A stretch of DNA of 64,000 nucleotides from Parvibaculum sp. (GCF_030651915.1 NZ_JAUSBV010000008.1:124001-188000), one strand, 5' to 3'; shown: positions 40,977 through 52,131, counted from the first letter of the stretch. Notes: generated from the sequence alone by a model not told the origin. A program made the numbers and translations.

Positions 40977-41222
40977 ATGAAGGCCCGTATCAAAGTCACG
41001 CTGAAAAACGGCGTTCTCGACCCGCAGGGAAAAGCCATTGAGGGCGCACTGGGCGCGCTGGGTTTTTCCGGCATCGAAAGCGTGCGGCAGGGAAAGTTCA
41101 TCGAGGTCGAGCTGGCCGAGAAAGACCGGACCAAGGCCGCCGCCGCCATCGACGAGATGTGCAGGAAGCTTCTGGCCAACACCGTGATCGAGAATTACGC
41201 GGTGGAGCTCGACGAGAAGTGA
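40977..41222 (+). CDS. purS: FGAM synthase subunit PurS
   Basis: An 81-residue protein ([30 protein letters not shown]) that bridges PurL and PurQ in the three-part FGAM synthase. The conserved EGALGALGF and the C-terminal [17 protein letters not shown] are visible. It starts 14 bases after purC and ends two bases before purQ. Confidence 0.97.
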   Translation: MKARIKVTLKNGVLDPQGKAIEGALGALGFSGIESVRQGKFIEVELAEKDRTKAAAAIDEMCRKLLANTVIENYAVELDEK

Positions 41223-41224
41223 GC

Positions 41225-41893
41225 ATGAAGTCCGCCGTCGTCGTCTTCCCCGGATCGAACCGCGAGCGCGACATGCTCTACGCGCTCGAACTGATCACCG
41301 GCGTCAAGCCGCATGCCGTCTGGCACACCGAACGCGACCTGCCGGATGTCGATCTGGTCGTGCTGCCGGGCGGCTTTTCCTATGGCGATTATCTGCGCAC
41401 CGGCGCCATCGCCGCGCGTGGCAACATCATGCCTGCAATCGCGAAGGCGGCCGACAGGGGCGTTCGCATTCTCGGCGTCTGCAACGGTTTCCAGATCCTT
41501 TGCGAGGCGGGCCTGCTGCCCGGCGTGCTGATGCGCAATGCCGGCCTCAAATTCGTCTGCCGTCATGTGAAGCTGCAGGTCGTCAATGCCGAGACGGACT
41601 TCACACGCAAATACGAGCGCGGTCAGGTGTGGAACTGCCCGGTCGCGCATGGCGACGGCAATTATTTCACCGACACCGACACGCTGGCGCGGCTCGAAGG
41701 CGAAGGCCGCGTGGCCTTGCGCTATGCCGAAGGCACCAACCCCAATGGCTCGCTCAACGACATCGCCGGCATTCTCAACGAACGCGGCAATGTCTTCGGG
41801 CTGATGCCGCATCCCGAAAACATGATTGAACCGCTGAACGGCGCGACCGACGGACGCGCGCTCTTCGAAAGCGTGCTGGAGGCTGTGGCGTGA
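41225..41893 (+). CDS. purQ: FGAM synthase glutaminase subunit
   Basis: A 222-residue class I glutamine amidotransferase. It begins [14 protein letters not shown] and has the nucleophile region [19 protein letters not shown] with its Cys, and the C-terminal His/Glu pair in [10 protein letters not shown]. It supplies ammonia to PurL. Its stop overlaps the purL GTG start. Confidence 0.97.
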   Translation: MKSAVVVFPGSNRERDMLYALELITGVKPHAVWHTERDLPDVDLVVLPGGFSYGDYLRTGAIAARGNIMPAIAKAADRGVRILGVCNGFQILCEAGLLPGVLMRNAGLKFVCRHVKLQVVNAETDFTRKYERGQVWNCPVAHGDGNYFTDTDTLARLEGEGRVALRYAEGTNPNGSLNDIAGILNERGNVFGLMPHPENMIEPLNGATDGRALFESVLEAVA

Positions 41894-44109
41894 TCCCGAA
41901 TGTCGTTCCTGTCACTCCGGAACTGATCGCCGAGCACGGTCTGAAGCCCGACGAGTATCAGCGCATCCTCGACCTGATCGGCCGCGAGCCGACGCTGACC
42001 GAACTCGGCATCTTCTCGGCCATGTGGAACGAGCACTGCTCCTACAAATCGTCGAAGAAATGGCTGCGCACACTGCCGACAACCGGCCCGCGCGTCATCT
42101 GCGGCCCGGGCGAAAATGCCGGCGTCGTCGATATCGGTGACGGACAGGCGATCATCTTCAAGATGGAAAGCCACAACCATCCCTCCTACATCGAACCGCA
42201 TGAGGGCGCGGCGACCGGCGTCGGCGGTATTCTGCGCGACGTCTTCACCATGGGCGCGCGCCCGGTGGCAGCCCTGAACGCGCTGCGTTTCGGCGCGCCC
42301 GAACATCCGCGCACCCGCCATATCGTCTCGGGCGTCGTCGCCGGCATCGGCGGCTACGGCAATTCCTTCGGCGTGCCGACCATCGGCGGCGAAGTGAATT
42401 TCGATCCGAGCTACAACGGCAATTGCCTGGTCAACGCTTTTGCGGCCGGTCTCGCCGACGCCGACAAGATCTTCTATTCGGAAGCCAAGGGCGTTGGCCT
42501 GCCGATCGTCTATCTCGGTTCGAAGACCGGTCGCGACGGCATTCACGGCGCAACCATGGCCTCGGCCGAATTCGGCGAGGGAACCGAAGAAAAGCGGCCG
42601 ACGGTGCAGATCGGCGATCCTTTCTCCGAAAAGCTGCTGCTCGAAGCCTGTCTCGAACTGATGGCGTCGGGCGCCGTCATCGCCATCCAGGATATGGGGG
42701 CGGCGGGCCTGACCTGCTCCGCCGTCGAAATGGGCGCCAAGGGCAACCTCGGCGTCGAACTCGATCTCGACAAGGTGCCCTGCCGCGAAGACGGTATGAG
42801 CGCCTATGAAATGATGCTGTCGGAGAGTCAGGAGCGCATGCTGATGGTGCTCGACCCGGCGCGGGAGAAAGACGCCGAGGCGATCTTCGTCAAATGGGGC
42901 CTCGACTTCGCGATCATCGGCAAGACCACCGACGATCTGCGCTTCCGCGTGCGCCGTCACGGCGACGTCATGGCCGATCTGCCGATCAAGGAGCTGGGCG
43001 ATCAGGCCCCGGAATATGACCGCCCCTGGATTGCCACCGCGAAGCCCGAGACCCTGTCTCCCGCCAGCGCACCGGCGCCCAGCGATGTCGGCGAAGCGCT
43101 GGCGCGCCTGATCGGCCTGCCCGACATGTGCTCGCGCCGCTGGGTCTGGGAACAATATGACCATCTGATCCAGGGCAACACCGCCGTCGGCCCCGGCGGC
43201 GACGCCGCCGTGATCCGCGTCGAACGGCAGAAAAAAGGCCTCGCCTTCTCGCTCGACGTGACGCCGCGCTATTGCGCCGCCGATCCGGTGGAAGGCGGCA
43301 AGCAGGCCGTCGCCGAATGCTGGCGCAACCTCACCGCCGTCGGCGCCGAACCGCTCGCCATCACCGACAATCTCAATTTCGGCAATCCCGAGAAGCCGGA
43401 GATCATGGGCCAGCTGGTCGGCTGCATTCAGGGCATCGGCGAAGCCTCCCGGGCGCTCGACTTTCCGGTCGTCTCGGGCAATGTCTCGCTCTACAACGAG
43501 ACCAACGGCAAGGGCATCCTGCCGACGCCGACGATCGGTGGCGTCGGCCTGCTCCCCGACGTGGCACAGCGCGCCACCATCCCCTTCAAGGCCGAAGGCG
43601 AGGCGATCATTCTCGTCGGCGAAACGAAAGGCCATCTCGGCCAGAGCATCTACTTGCGCGACATCGCCGGAAAGTCGGACGACAAAAGCGCACCGCCACC
43701 GGTTAACCTCGCCGTCGAACGTCGCAACGGCGACTTCGTCCGCACCGAGATCCGCGCCGGCAACCTTACCGCCGTACACGACCTCTCCGATGGCGGCGTC
43801 TTTGTCGCGCTGGCCGAAATGGCCATCGCCAGCGGCATCGGCGCGCGCGTGAAGCCCGAAACCGCCCTGCCTCTGCACGCCTGGGCGTTCGGCGAGGATC
43901 AGGCCCGGTATCTGGTCACAATGCCGGAAAAAGACGCGGAAAGCTTCATGGCCCGCGCCGCGCAAGCCGGTGTGCCGGCCGCGCGGATCGGCGTCACTGG
44001 CGGCAGCGAATTGACACTGGCGGGTGCCACTCCCATATCATTGGTGGAACTTGGTGTTGCGCATGAAGGCTGGCTGCCGGCCTATATGGCCGAAGGCGCC
44101 GAACTTTGA
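41890..44109 (+). CDS. purL: FGAM synthase large subunit (small-type PurL)
   Basis: A 739-residue ATP-dependent subunit of the PurLQS complex. [18 protein letters not shown] and [29 protein letters not shown] are the N-terminal signatures; [13 protein letters not shown] and DLSDGG follow in the repeated halves. The start is GTG 41890, overlapping the purQ stop, so translation is coupled. Length is typical of the type without a fused glutaminase. Confidence 0.98.
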   Translation: MIPNVVPVTPELIAEHGLKPDEYQRILDLIGREPTLTELGIFSAMWNEHCSYKSSKKWLRTLPTTGPRVICGPGENAGVVDIGDGQAIIFKMESHNHPSYIEPHEGAATGVGGILRDVFTMGARPVAALNALRFGAPEHPRTRHIVSGVVAGIGGYGNSFGVPTIGGEVNFDPSYNGNCLVNAFAAGLADADKIFYSEAKGVGLPIVYLGSKTGRDGIHGATMASAEFGEGTEEKRPTVQIGDPFSEKLLLEACLELMASGAVIAIQDMGAAGLTCSAVEMGAKGNLGVELDLDKVPCREDGMSAYEMMLSESQERMLMVLDPAREKDAEAIFVKWGLDFAIIGKTTDDLRFRVRRHGDVMADLPIKELGDQAPEYDRPWIATAKPETLSPASAPAPSDVGEALARLIGLPDMCSRRWVWEQYDHLIQGNTAVGPGGDAAVIRVERQKKGLAFSLDVTPRYCAADPVEGGKQAVAECWRNLTAVGAEPLAITDNLNFGNPEKPEIMGQLVGCIQGIGEASRALDFPVVSGNVSLYNETNGKGILPTPTIGGVGLLPDVAQRATIPFKAEGEAIILVGETKGHLGQSIYLRDIAGKSDDKSAPPPVNLAVERRNGDFVRTEIRAGNLTAVHDLSDGGVFVALAEMAIASGIGARVKPETALPLHAWAFGEDQARYLVTMPEKDAESFMARAAQAGVPAARIGVTGGSELTLAGATPISLVELGVAHEGWLPAYMAEGAEL

Positions 44110-44139
44110 GGGCCACCATGAACCGGGAGACGCGCTGAC

Positions 44140-44376
44140 ATGGCCATGACCGCCTCGGACATCGAACGCTTGATCAAGGAAGCGCTCCCCGACGCGATCG
44201 TCGACATTCGCGACCTGGCGGGCGACGGCGACCACTACGCCGCCAACGTCATCTCGGCCGCCTTCAAGGGCAAGACGCGGGTGCAACAGCATCAGATGGT
44301 CTATAGCGCCCTGAAAGGCGGTATGGGCAACGAACTTCACGCATTGGCGCTGCAGACCAGCGCGCCGCAGGATTGA
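44140..44376 (+). CDS. BolA-family protein
   Basis: A 78-residue protein (MAMTASDIERLIKEALPDAIVDIRDLAGDGDHYAANVISAAF) of the BolA/YrbA type, with the conserved GDHYAANVIS and RVQQHQMVYSALKG segments. BolA proteins partner with monothiol glutaredoxins in Fe-S cluster handling. The next gene is such a glutaredoxin, 41 bases downstream. This pair is conserved in alphaproteobacteria. Confidence 0.93.
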   Translation: MAMTASDIERLIKEALPDAIVDIRDLAGDGDHYAANVISAAFKGKTRVQQHQMVYSALKGGMGNELHALALQTSAPQD

Positions 44377-44417
44377 CACGAGACGCCGGCGAGACGCGCC
44401 GTGAAAGGACGAAGCAG

Positions 44418-44756
44418 ATGAGCGACAACCCGGTCTTCGATCGCATCAAGACGGAAGTCAGCGATAACGACGTGGTGCTCTTCATGAAGGGCACGCCTGT
44501 TTTCCCGCAATGCGGCTTTTCGAATGCCGTCGTGCAGGTGCTGACCTATCTCGGCGTCCCCTTCAAGGGCATCGACGTACTGGCGGACGACGACATCCGC
44601 AACGGTATCAAGGAATTTTCCGACTGGCCGACCATTCCCCAGCTCTATGTGAAGGGTGAATTCGTCGGCGGCTGCGACATCGTCCGCGAAATGTTCGAAC
44701 AGGGTGAGTTGCGCGACTATCTCGCCGCCAAGGGCATCGAGACGCAGGCGGCCTGA
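44418..44756 (+). CDS. grxD: Monothiol glutaredoxin, Grx4/GrxD type
   Basis: A 112-residue protein with the active site PQCGFS (single Cys, CGFS), preceded by VVLFMKGTP and followed by WPTIPQLYVKGEFVGGCDI. Such proteins bind [2Fe-2S] clusters with glutathione and BolA. ATG 44418 has AAAGGAC upstream. A strong shared terminator follows. Confidence 0.96.
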   Translation: MSDNPVFDRIKTEVSDNDVVLFMKGTPVFPQCGFSNAVVQVLTYLGVPFKGIDVLADDDIRNGIKEFSDWPTIPQLYVKGEFVGGCDIVREMFEQGELRDYLAAKGIETQAA

Positions 44757-44775
44757 TCCTTCCGGCGCCAACAGC

Positions 44776-44810
44776 AAAAAGGCCGCTCTTTCGAGCGGCC
44801 TTTTCGTTTG
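44776..44810 (+). terminator. Bidirectional rho-independent terminator, grxD/rpsD
   Basis: AAGGCCGCTC and GAGCGGCCTT form a perfect 10-base stem with a TTTC loop, flanked by A-rich and T-rich tracts. It can end both the purC-grxD transcript (+) and the rpsD transcript (-). Confidence 0.93.
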
Positions 44811-44825
44811 TCCGACGCGCTGCGA

Positions 44826-45446
44826 CTAGCTGCGCGAATAGAATTCGACGACCAGGTTCGGTTCCATATGCGCCGCATAGGGCACATCGGCAAAGGCCGG
44901 GATGCGAACGAACTTCGCCGTCATCTTGTCGTGGTCGACTTCGAGATAGTCCGGTGTGTCGCGCTCGGCCGACTGCGCGGCTTCGAGGACCAGCGCCATC
45001 TGCCGCGACTTCTCGCGTACCGACACCACATCGCCTTCGCGCACACGGTAGCTCGGCACGTTGACGCGCTTGCCGTTGACCATCACATGGCCGTGGCTGA
45101 CGAACTGGCGGGAGGCAAAAACCGTCGGCACGAACTTGGCGCGGTAGACGACGGCGTCGAGACGGCGCTCCAGCAGGCCGATCAGCAGCTCGCCGGTGTC
45201 GCCACGCAGGCGGTTGGCATCCTTGTAGATGCCGCGGAACTGCTTTTCGGAAATATTGCCGTAGAAGCCCTTGAGCTTCTGCTTGGCGCGCAGCTGCACG
45301 CCGTAATCCGAGACCTTGCCCTTGCGGCGCTGGCCGTGCTGGCCGGGACCGTATTCGCGGCGGTTGACCGGGCTCTTCGGACGACCCCAGATGTTTTCGC
45401 CCATCCGGCGGTCGATTTTGTACTTGGACTCCTGGCGCTTCGTCAT
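44826..45446 (-). CDS. rpsD: 30S ribosomal protein S4
   Basis: A 206-residue primary 16S rRNA-binding protein. It begins [26 protein letters not shown] and contains the S4 RNA-binding domain [35 protein letters not shown]. It stands alone in this cluster rather than in the alpha operon, as is common in alphaproteobacteria. Length and motifs are normal. Confidence 0.98.
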   Translation of the reverse strand: MTKRQESKYKIDRRMGENIWGRPKSPVNRREYGPGQHGQRRKGKVSDYGVQLRAKQKLKGFYGNISEKQFRGIYKDANRLRGDTGELLIGLLERRLDAVVYRAKFVPTVFASRQFVSHGHVMVNGKRVNVPSYRVREGDVVSVREKSRQMALVLEAAQSAERDTPDYLEVDHDKMTAKFVRIPAFADVPYAAHMEPNLVVEFYSRS

Positions 45447-45549
45447 CGCGGTTTCCTTGTCAGATATGACGGAAACGCGCCCTCCTTTGCCCTTTTCGGG
45501 CCGACAGGGGCTGGCTACAAGCGTCGCCGTCCCCGCGGGTGCGTATTCT

Positions 45550-45608
45550 AATGAAACCGGGCCCCCGAATGCCGGGAGCCCGTTTCGAGGCGGGTTTTAG
45601 CCCGCCGC
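45550..45608 (-). terminator. Hairpins between trmJ-like gene and rpsD
   Basis: Two adjacent stem-loops lie here: GGGC.CCCG / CGGG.GCCC around GCATT, followed on the minus strand by GGTTTCATT, and GGCGGG / CCCGCC around TTTTAG. They lie upstream of rpsD and may end or process the RNA leaving the methyltransferase gene. T-runs are short. Confidence 0.45.
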
Positions 45609-45636
45609 GGCGCCCCTGTCAAACCACCGAAACACT

Positions 45637-45666
45637 GCAGGAAACAGCAGGAAACAGCAGGAAGCA
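45637..45666. repeat. Three tandem 10-base repeats
   Basis: GCAGGAAACA occurs twice in a row and is followed by GCAGGAAGCA. The run lies just after the stop of the TrmJ-like gene. It is probably a simple-sequence tract with no function visible. Confidence 0.7.
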
Positions 45667-45676
45667 GGCTCTGCGC

Positions 45677-46465
45677 CTATTCCGGCGGCCCCTCGCCTTT
45701 CGGGAAACGCCGGGTCAGCGCCGCGACCACACCCCGGAGTGTCCTAATTTCCTGCTCGGTCAGCACCGCGCGCTGGAACATGTTGCGTAGGTTGCGGATC
45801 ATCGACGGACGCTTCTCCGGCGGCTTCAGAAAGCCAAATCGGTCGAGTTCGCCTTCAAGATGGACGAAGAAGCCGAGCAGCTCCGCCTTGCTGGCCGGTC
45901 TCGTCTGCAGATATTCGATGCGCATGGGCGCGGTCGCATCGCCGGCCTTGTGCCATTCATAGGCCATCAGCAACACGCATTGGGCGAGATTGAGCGAGGC
46001 GAAGGCCGGATTGACCGGCACCATCATCAACACATCGGCAAGCGCCAGATCGTCGTTCTCCAGACCGGTGCGCTCCGGACCGAACAGCAGGCCGGTCTGC
46101 CCACCCGCCCCGATCGCACGACGCAGATTTTCCGCCGTCACCGCCGGCGTGAAGATCGGCTTCACCATGTCACGGGCCCGCGCCGTCGTTGCCACGACAT
46201 AATCGAGATCGCCAATGGCATCCGCAGTGCTGTCGAAGACCCGCGCGGCCTCAATGACGATGTCGGCACCCGATGCCGCCGCGCGGGCACGCTCGTTCGG
46301 CCAGCCATCACGCGGCCGCACCAGCCTGAGGTCGGTCAACCCGAAATTGAGCATGGCGCGCGCCGCTGTGCCTATATTCTCGCCAAGCTGGGGCGCAACG
46401 AGAATCACCGCCGGTCCCACCTCGAGCGGGGCCTCGTCGCGCCTGGTCTGGTCGGTTCCGGCCAT
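45677..46465 (-). CDS. trmJ: tRNA/rRNA 2'-O-methyltransferase, TrmJ-like SPOUT
   Basis: A 262-residue SPOUT methyltransferase of the TrmH group 1 type. LVAPQLGENIGTAARAMLNFGLTDLRLV, LLFGPERTGLENDDLALADVLMMVPVNPAFASLNLAQCVLLMAYEW are the three knot motifs. TrmJ in E. coli methylates tRNA position 32. ATG 46465 (MAGTDQTRRDE) is chosen; upstream in-frame residues look non-conserved. It is divergent from icd. The exact target cannot be proved here. Confidence 0.9.
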   Translation of the reverse strand: MAGTDQTRRDEAPLEVGPAVILVAPQLGENIGTAARAMLNFGLTDLRLVRPRDGWPNERARAAASGADIVIEAARVFDSTADAIGDLDYVVATTARARDMVKPIFTPAVTAENLRRAIGAGGQTGLLFGPERTGLENDDLALADVLMMVPVNPAFASLNLAQCVLLMAYEWHKAGDATAPMRIEYLQTRPASKAELLGFFVHLEGELDRFGFLKPPEKRPSMIRNLRNMFQRAVLTEQEIRTLRGVVAALTRRFPKGEGPPE

Positions 46466-46620
46466 GAGTACTGAAAGTTTCCGTTGGGGCAGTTGGCGAG
46501 CGTCAATAAGCGATTGCCCGTCTTTAATCAATCGGCCCGCAATGTTATAGGAAAGAGGCTCGTCTTGCGCAGGCGCCGCGTAGGCCTGCCCCGCCCGTTA
46601 CACGTCTCGAAGGACCCCCC

Positions 46621-47844
46621 ATGCCGAAGATCAAAGTTGCAAACCCCGTGGTCGATCTCGATGGCGATGAGATGACCCGGATCATCTGGCAGATGATCAA
46701 GGACAAGCTGATCTTCCCCTATCTCGACCTCGATATCGACTATTACGACCTCGGCATGGAGCATCGCGACGCCACCGACGACAAGGTGACGGTCGAATCG
46801 GCCGAGGCAATCAAGAAGCATGGCGTCGGTGTCAAATGCGCGACCATCACGCCCGACGAGGCCCGCGTTGAAGAATTCAAGCTGAAGAAGATGTGGAAGT
46901 CGCCCAACGGCACGATCCGCAACATTCTCGGCGGGACAGTGTTTCGCGAGCCCATCATCTGCCGCAACATTCCGCGCCTCGTGCCGGGTTGGACCGAGCC
47001 GATCGTGATCGGCCGCCACGCCTTCGGCGACCAGTATCGCGCCACCGACATGCTGATCCCCGGCAAGGGCAAGCTGACGATGAAATGGGTGTCGGACGAC
47101 GGCAAGGAGACGATCGAAGAAGAGATTTTCGACTTCCCTTCGGCCGGCGTCGCCATGGGCATGTACAATCTTGATGACAGCATTCGCGACTTCGCGCGCG
47201 CCTGCTTGAAATTTGCTCTCGACCGCAAGTATCCGGTCTATCTCTCGACCAAGAACACGATCCTGAAAACCTATGACGGCCGCTTCAAGAATCTCTTCCA
47301 GGAGATTTACGAAAAGGAATTCAAGACCGATTTCGCCGCCGCGAAGATCACCTATGAACACCGGCTGATCGACGACATGGTGGCCTCGTCGATGAAATGG
47401 TCGGGTGGCTATGTCTGGGCCTGCAAGAACTACGACGGCGACGTCCAGTCGGATTCGGTGGCTCAAGGGTTCGGCTCGCTCGGCCTGATGACCTCCGTCC
47501 TGCTGACCCCGGATGGCAAGATCATGGAAGCCGAGGCCGCCCACGGCACCGTGACGCGCCACTACCGGGCCCATCAGCGCGGTGAGGAAACCTCGACCAA
47601 CTCGATCGCCTCGATCTTCGCTTGGACGCGCGGCCTCTCACACCGCGCCAAGCTCGACGGCAACGACGCGCTGGCGAAGTTCGCTGCCACACTCGAAAAG
47701 ATCTGCGTCTCGACGGTCGAGAGCGGCTATATGACGAAGGATCTGGCGCTGCTGGTCGGCTCCGAGCAGTCATGGCTGTCGACGGAAGGTTTCCTCGACA
47801 AGGTCGCCGAGAATCTCGACAAGGCGTTGGCGAAGCAGGCGTGA
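46621..47844 (+). CDS. icd: Isocitrate dehydrogenase, NADP-dependent
   Basis: A 407-residue enzyme of the TCA cycle of the type shared by alphaproteobacteria and eukaryotes: [51 protein letters not shown], and [28 protein letters not shown]. These carry substrate and cofactor contacts. It stands as a single gene on the plus strand with no gene close downstream. Length and ends are normal. Confidence 0.97.
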   Translation: MPKIKVANPVVDLDGDEMTRIIWQMIKDKLIFPYLDLDIDYYDLGMEHRDATDDKVTVESAEAIKKHGVGVKCATITPDEARVEEFKLKKMWKSPNGTIRNILGGTVFREPIICRNIPRLVPGWTEPIVIGRHAFGDQYRATDMLIPGKGKLTMKWVSDDGKETIEEEIFDFPSAGVAMGMYNLDDSIRDFARACLKFALDRKYPVYLSTKNTILKTYDGRFKNLFQEIYEKEFKTDFAAAKITYEHRLIDDMVASSMKWSGGYVWACKNYDGDVQSDSVAQGFGSLGLMTSVLLTPDGKIMEAEAAHGTVTRHYRAHQRGEETSTNSIASIFAWTRGLSHRAKLDGNDALAKFAATLEKICVSTVESGYMTKDLALLVGSEQSWLSTEGFLDKVAENLDKALAKQA

Positions 47845-48106
47845 TCTGCAGACGTTGAAACTGCCGCTCTCGGTTGCTGGGGTGAAGTCGCAGTATGAGC
47901 TGAATACATTTGGCAAAGCCCTGCCATAAATGTTGATGGCGTCGATGCCTGAAAAGATCGGCACGCGCACGACCATGTCCCATGTCACCACGAAATCGCG
48001 CCGATGGATTTCCGCAGCGAACCATCACCTTGCGGAGCAAATATCCTCAGCGTAGGCTTCGACCCGACTCAGACGAACCGGACCATTCAGCGAAAGCCAA
48101 ACCCGA
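47845..48106. other. Intergenic region after icd
   Basis: These 262 bases lie between icd and a membrane-protein gene. A minus-strand frame here reads VVRVPIFSGIDA..., faintly like the start of a cyclic-nucleotide-binding domain, but it is short and overlaps icd. I see no terminator of good quality. Confidence 0.4.
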
Positions 48107-48646
48107 ATGTCCACCGGAAGACCCCATAGTGGAAAGACCGGGTGGCTTTTCAGGCTCCGTCATTTCTTCTTCATTTTCGTCTATCTTTGGCTGCTCCTCA
48201 GCGTTTACACGCTGCACAATACACTCGTCCTGTCGGACTGGAGCCTTCTTGCCCATTTGGGCGCGGCTACGCTGAAGGCGCTGGTCTTCGCGAAATTCAT
48301 CCTGATCGGCGAGCACCTGAAACTCGGGTCGCGCGCTGAGCACCTGCCGCTGATCTGGCCGATCCTCATCAAGTCCGCCCTTTTCTCGCTCGTCCTCATC
48401 GGCTTCAACCTCGCCGAGGAAGCCCTTCTCCATTGGCTCCGCCCCCATGAAGCCGCCAGCGGCGACGGCATGGACCTCGGCAGCCTGCCGGCGATCCTCT
48501 CTCTCACCGTCATGATCTTCGTCGCCCTCATCCCCTTCTTCGGCATCAGGGAACTCGGCCGCATCATCGGCGAAGATGGAATGTTCGACCTTTTTTTCCG
48601 CAAAGGCCCCCGAGGCGCCAACACCCTCGGTCCAGGCGCGGACTGA
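48107..48646 (+). CDS. Multi-pass membrane protein, unknown
   Basis: A 179-residue protein with about four hydrophobic segments: FFFIFVYLWLLLSVYTLH, a helix near ATLKALVFAKFILIGEHL, ILIKSALFSLVLIGFNLAEEALL, and AILSLTVMIFVALIPFFGIREL. The KALVFAKFILIGEHL segment suits a buried helix with a charged pair. I do not recognise the family. It lies alone between icd and an NTF2-like gene on the same strand. Confidence 0.75.
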   Translation: MSTGRPHSGKTGWLFRLRHFFFIFVYLWLLLSVYTLHNTLVLSDWSLLAHLGAATLKALVFAKFILIGEHLKLGSRAEHLPLIWPILIKSALFSLVLIGFNLAEEALLHWLRPHEAASGDGMDLGSLPAILSLTVMIFVALIPFFGIRELGRIIGEDGMFDLFFRKGPRGANTLGPGAD

Positions 48647-48745
48647 CACCGGATCGCAAGATCGCTCTTGCGAGTTCGCGCGTCCAAAGTCAGACTCGCC
48701 TCGAAATCCGGCTTGGCAAAAGCACAATCGGCCGGATCGGGGGAA

Positions 48746-49261
48746 ATGCACAAAATGTTATCGGCAAAACAGCAGGAAATGGTGGCGCTCTTCGAGCGCC
48801 ATGTCGGTGCAGAACTGGAAGGCGATCTCGACGTCACGATGGCGACGATGAGCGACGATCCCTACCTCAACCACGTGCCGACCATGCAAGGCGGCAGCGG
48901 AAAGGAAGGCGTCCGCGCCTTCTACCGCGATCATCTCGTCGGCAAGTTCTTTCCGCCCGATGTCGAGATGATCGGCGTGTCGCGCACGGTCGGCGAAGAG
49001 CGGATCGTCGATGAAATCTACATCAGCTTCACGCATACGACCGTCATCGACTGGCTGTTGCCGAACGTCGCGCCGACGGACAAGCCCGTCGAAATGGTCG
49101 TCGCCGTCATCGTCGGCTTCGAAGGCGACAGGATTTCCTACGAGCACATCTATTGGGATCAGGCTGGCGTGCTGATGCAGGTCGGTCTGCTCGACCCCAA
49201 AGGCCTCCCCGTCACCGGCGCGGACAGCGCTCGAAAGGTCCTCGCCCGCAAAGCAGACTAG
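48746..49261 (+). CDS. NTF2-like/SnoaL-type protein
   Basis: A 171-residue protein. VALFERHVGAELEGDLDVTMATMSDDPYLNHVPTMQGGSGKEGVRAFYRDHL fits the cone-shaped NTF2-like fold (helix, then strand with polar pocket residues), and EEMVVAVIVGFEGDRISYEHIYWDQAGVLMQVGLL closes it. Such proteins act as isomerases, hydrolases or binding proteins; no function is implied. ATG 48746 has GGGGG close upstream; ATG 48755 is an alternative with better spacing. Confidence 0.78.
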   Translation: MHKMLSAKQQEMVALFERHVGAELEGDLDVTMATMSDDPYLNHVPTMQGGSGKEGVRAFYRDHLVGKFFPPDVEMIGVSRTVGEERIVDEIYISFTHTTVIDWLLPNVAPTDKPVEMVVAVIVGFEGDRISYEHIYWDQAGVLMQVGLLDPKGLPVTGADSARKVLARKAD

Positions 49262-49461
49262 GCCCGCACGCGCCCAAACCCTGAACCTGTCACCTCTGCC
49301 TCGTGCCGGGGTTCAAGAGCCGCGCACTCAGCAAAAGCCGCCCTGGGTCCCACGGTCAAGGTCCTTGGGATGCCTCCGAGTTATTGTGATGCACGAATGA
49401 ACATTCATCGTCGTCCCGGGACTTGATCCTGGGACCCGCCTCTTCAGAAAACAAAAGAGAC
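49262..49461. other. Convergent intergenic region with palindromes
   Basis: The region separates the convergent NTF2-like gene and alaS. It carries two related imperfect palindromes (49342-49373 and 49405-49440) and a short AT-rich stretch between. No frame of note. Confidence 0.6.
49409..49438. repeat. REP-like palindrome of alphaproteobacterial type
   Basis: GTCCCGGGAC-TTGA-TCCTGGGAC is an imperfect palindrome of the dispersed form GTCCCGGACTTGATCCGGGAC, familiar from intergenic regions of many alphaproteobacteria. It may also serve as a terminator for alaS and the NTF2-like gene. Confidence 0.65.
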
Positions 49462-52131
49462 TTAAGCCGCCACCGCCTCCAGCGCCGCCTTCACCGCTGC
49501 AAGCGCCGCCTCGGCCTTGTCACCATCGGGACCGCCCGCCTGCGCCATGTCCGGACGGCCACCGCCCCCAGCGCCGCCCATTGCCGCCGAACCGGCTTTC
49601 ACCAGATCGACCGCGTTGAACCTCGCCGTCAGGTCCGCCGTGACGCCGACAGCGACAGCGCCTTTGCCGTCTTCACTGACAGCGACAAACGCAACAACAC
49701 CCGAGCCGATCTGCTTCTTCGCCTCGTCCACAAGCCCGCGCAGATCCTTCGGATTCACACCATCGAGCTTGCGCGCGACGAGTTTCACCCCGCCGATTTC
49801 CTGCACCTGCGCATCGGCGGACGGGCCGCTGCCACCGCCCATCGCAAGTTTCTTCTTCGCTTCCGTCAGTTCGCGCTCAAGCCGCTTGCGCTCTTCCATC
49901 AGCGAGACGACGCGCGCCGGCAGATCTTCCGGCGCAATCTTCAACACCCCGGCAGCTTCCCTGGCAATGCGTTCCTGTTCGACCAGATAACGTCGCGCGC
50001 CCTCGCCGGTCAGCGCTTCGATACGACGGACGCCCGACGCAACCGCGCTCTCGCTGACGATCTTGAAGATCGCGATGTCGCCAACACGGCGCACATGCGT
50101 GCCGCCGCAAAGCTCGACCGAATAGACGCCATTGTCGTTGGCGTCGTCGAGCCCCATCGCCAGCACGCGCACTTCCGCGCCATATTTTTCGCCGAACAGC
50201 GCCAGCGCGCCGGCCTCGATTGCCTTCTCCGGCGTCATCAGCCGCGTCGAAACTTCGGCATTCTGGCGGATGACGCGATTGACGATGGTTTCAACTTCGG
50301 CCACCTCGTCGGCCGCCATCGGCTTCGGATGCGAGAAGTCGAAGCGTAGCCGGTCCGGCCCGACCATCGACCCCTTCTGGGTGACATGCGGCCCGAGCAC
50401 ACGGCGCAACGCCTCGTGCACAAGATGCGTCGCCGAATGATTGGCGCGCGTCGCGCTCCGCAATGCCTCGTCCACTTTCATCTCGACGATATCGCCGGTC
50501 TTGAGCTTGCCGCGCATGAGCGTGCCGATATGCACATGCATGTCGCCGAGCTTCTTCACCGTGTCCGATACTGGAAACTCCGCACCGCCGGGCGTGAACA
50601 ATACGCCGCTGTCACCCACTTGCCCACCCGACTCGGCATAGAACGGTGTCTGGTTGGCGATGATGGCCGCTTCGGTCCCCGCCGCAATCTCATCGACCGG
50701 CCGGCCATCAACAATGATCGCCACGATCTTGCCTTCGGCATTTTCGGTTTCATAGCCGAGAAATTCCGTCGCGCCATGCTGCTCGCGCAATTCGAACCAG
50801 ACGGCCTCGGTCGCCTTTTCGCCTGAGCCCGACCATGCGGCGCGCGCGTCCTGGCGTTGTTTGGCCATCGCAGCATCGAAGCCCGTCTGGTCGACGCTCA
50901 TGCCGCGCGAGCGAAGCGCGTCCTGCGTCAGATCGAGCGGAAAACCGTAAGTGTCGTAGAGCTTGAAAGCGACGTCGCCGGGGAGCACACCTTTGCCCTG
51001 CTGCTTCTCGATTTCCTCGTCGAGAAGCTTCAGCCCGCGCGTCAGCGTTTCGCGGAACCGCGTTTCCTCGAGCTTCAACGTTTCGGTGACCAGCGGTTCA
51101 GCGCGGCGCAGTTCGGGATAGGCGTCGCCCATCTGCCTGACCAGCGCCGGCACCAGCCGCCACATCAAGGGTTCGGCGACGCCGACAAGCTGCGCATGGC
51201 GCATGGCGCGCCGCATGATCCGCCGCAGCACATAGCCGCGGCCTTCATTGGATGGCATCACACCATCGGCAAGCAGGAACGAGCTCGCCCGCAAATGGTC
51301 CGCGATGACTCGGTGGCTGACCGCATGCGGTCCGTCGGGATCGGACTTCGAGGCCTCGGCGGAGGCGACAATGAGCGCCCGCATCAGGTCGGTCGCGTAG
51401 TTGTCATGCGTACCCTGCAGCACGGCGGCGACGCGCTCGAGCCCCATGCCTGTGTCGATCGACGGCTTGGGCAGGTTGAGACGCGTCCCGTCGGCCTGCT
51501 GCTCATACTGCATGAACACCAGATTCCAGATCTCGATAAAGCGGTCCCCATCCTGATCGGGGCTGCCGGGCGGCCCGCCGGGAATCTTGTCGCCATGATC
51601 GAAAAAGATCTCCGAGCACGGCCCGCACGGTCCCGTGTCGCCCATCGACCAGAAATTGTCGGCGGTCGGAATGCGGATGATCCGGCTTTCGGGCAGGCCC
51701 GCGATCTTGCGCCAGAGCCCAAAGGCTTCGTCGTCGTCGGCATAGACGGTCGCGATCAGACGCTCTGTCGGCAGTCCGAATTCCTTGGTCACCAGCGTCC
51801 AGGCAAACTCGATCGCCTCGGCCTTGAAATAATCGCCAAAGGAGAAATTGCCGAGCATTTCGAAGAAGGTGTGATGCCGGGCCGTGTAACCGACATTGTC
51901 GAGATCGTTGTGCTTGCCGCCGGCACGCACGCATTTCTGGGCCGAGGCGGCGCGGACATAGGGGCGCTTTTCCTGCCCGGTGAAGACGTTCTTGAACGGC
52001 ACCATGCCGGCATTGGTGAACAACAGCGTCGGGTCATTGTTGGGCACAAGCGGCCCCGAGGCCACGACCTCATGACCCTGTGCACGGAAAAACTCCAGAT
52101 ACTTCGCTCTGATCTCGTTGAGGCCGGCCAT
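49462..52131 (-). CDS. alaS: Alanyl-tRNA synthetase
   Basis: An 889-residue class II synthetase. [35 protein letters not shown] and [20 protein letters not shown] are the catalytic signatures. The editing domain carries [24 protein letters not shown] and CGGTHV (zinc ligands), and the C-terminal DHHA1-type domain is Gly-rich ([16 protein letters not shown]). ATG 52131 ([15 protein letters not shown]) is chosen since upstream residues are not part of the family. It follows recA on the same strand. Confidence 0.98.
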   Translation of the reverse strand: MAGLNEIRAKYLEFFRAQGHEVVASGPLVPNNDPTLLFTNAGMVPFKNVFTGQEKRPYVRAASAQKCVRAGGKHNDLDNVGYTARHHTFFEMLGNFSFGDYFKAEAIEFAWTLVTKEFGLPTERLIATVYADDDEAFGLWRKIAGLPESRIIRIPTADNFWSMGDTGPCGPCSEIFFDHGDKIPGGPPGSPDQDGDRFIEIWNLVFMQYEQQADGTRLNLPKPSIDTGMGLERVAAVLQGTHDNYATDLMRALIVASAEASKSDPDGPHAVSHRVIADHLRASSFLLADGVMPSNEGRGYVLRRIMRRAMRHAQLVGVAEPLMWRLVPALVRQMGDAYPELRRAEPLVTETLKLEETRFRETLTRGLKLLDEEIEKQQGKGVLPGDVAFKLYDTYGFPLDLTQDALRSRGMSVDQTGFDAAMAKQRQDARAAWSGSGEKATEAVWFELREQHGATEFLGYETENAEGKIVAIIVDGRPVDEIAAGTEAAIIANQTPFYAESGGQVGDSGVLFTPGGAEFPVSDTVKKLGDMHVHIGTLMRGKLKTGDIVEMKVDEALRSATRANHSATHLVHEALRRVLGPHVTQKGSMVGPDRLRFDFSHPKPMAADEVAEVETIVNRVIRQNAEVSTRLMTPEKAIEAGALALFGEKYGAEVRVLAMGLDDANDNGVYSVELCGGTHVRRVGDIAIFKIVSESAVASGVRRIEALTGEGARRYLVEQERIAREAAGVLKIAPEDLPARVVSLMEERKRLERELTEAKKKLAMGGGSGPSADAQVQEIGGVKLVARKLDGVNPKDLRGLVDEAKKQIGSGVVAFVAVSEDGKGAVAVGVTADLTARFNAVDLVKAGSAAMGGAGGGGRPDMAQAGGPDGDKAEAALAAVKAALEAVAA

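Noticed and set aside
41722-43965. Minus-strand open frame of about 747 codons opposite purL
   Set aside because: purL is certain; the antisense product has no recognisable motif.
45637-45666. Possible CRISPR-like array
   Set aside because: The repeats are 10 bases, directly tandem and without spacers.
47770-47991. Minus-strand frame after icd reading VVRVPIFSGIDA, like the start of a cyclic-nucleotide-binding domain
   Set aside because: Only 73 codons, overlaps the icd 3' end, and lacks the rest of the domain; at most a decayed remnant.
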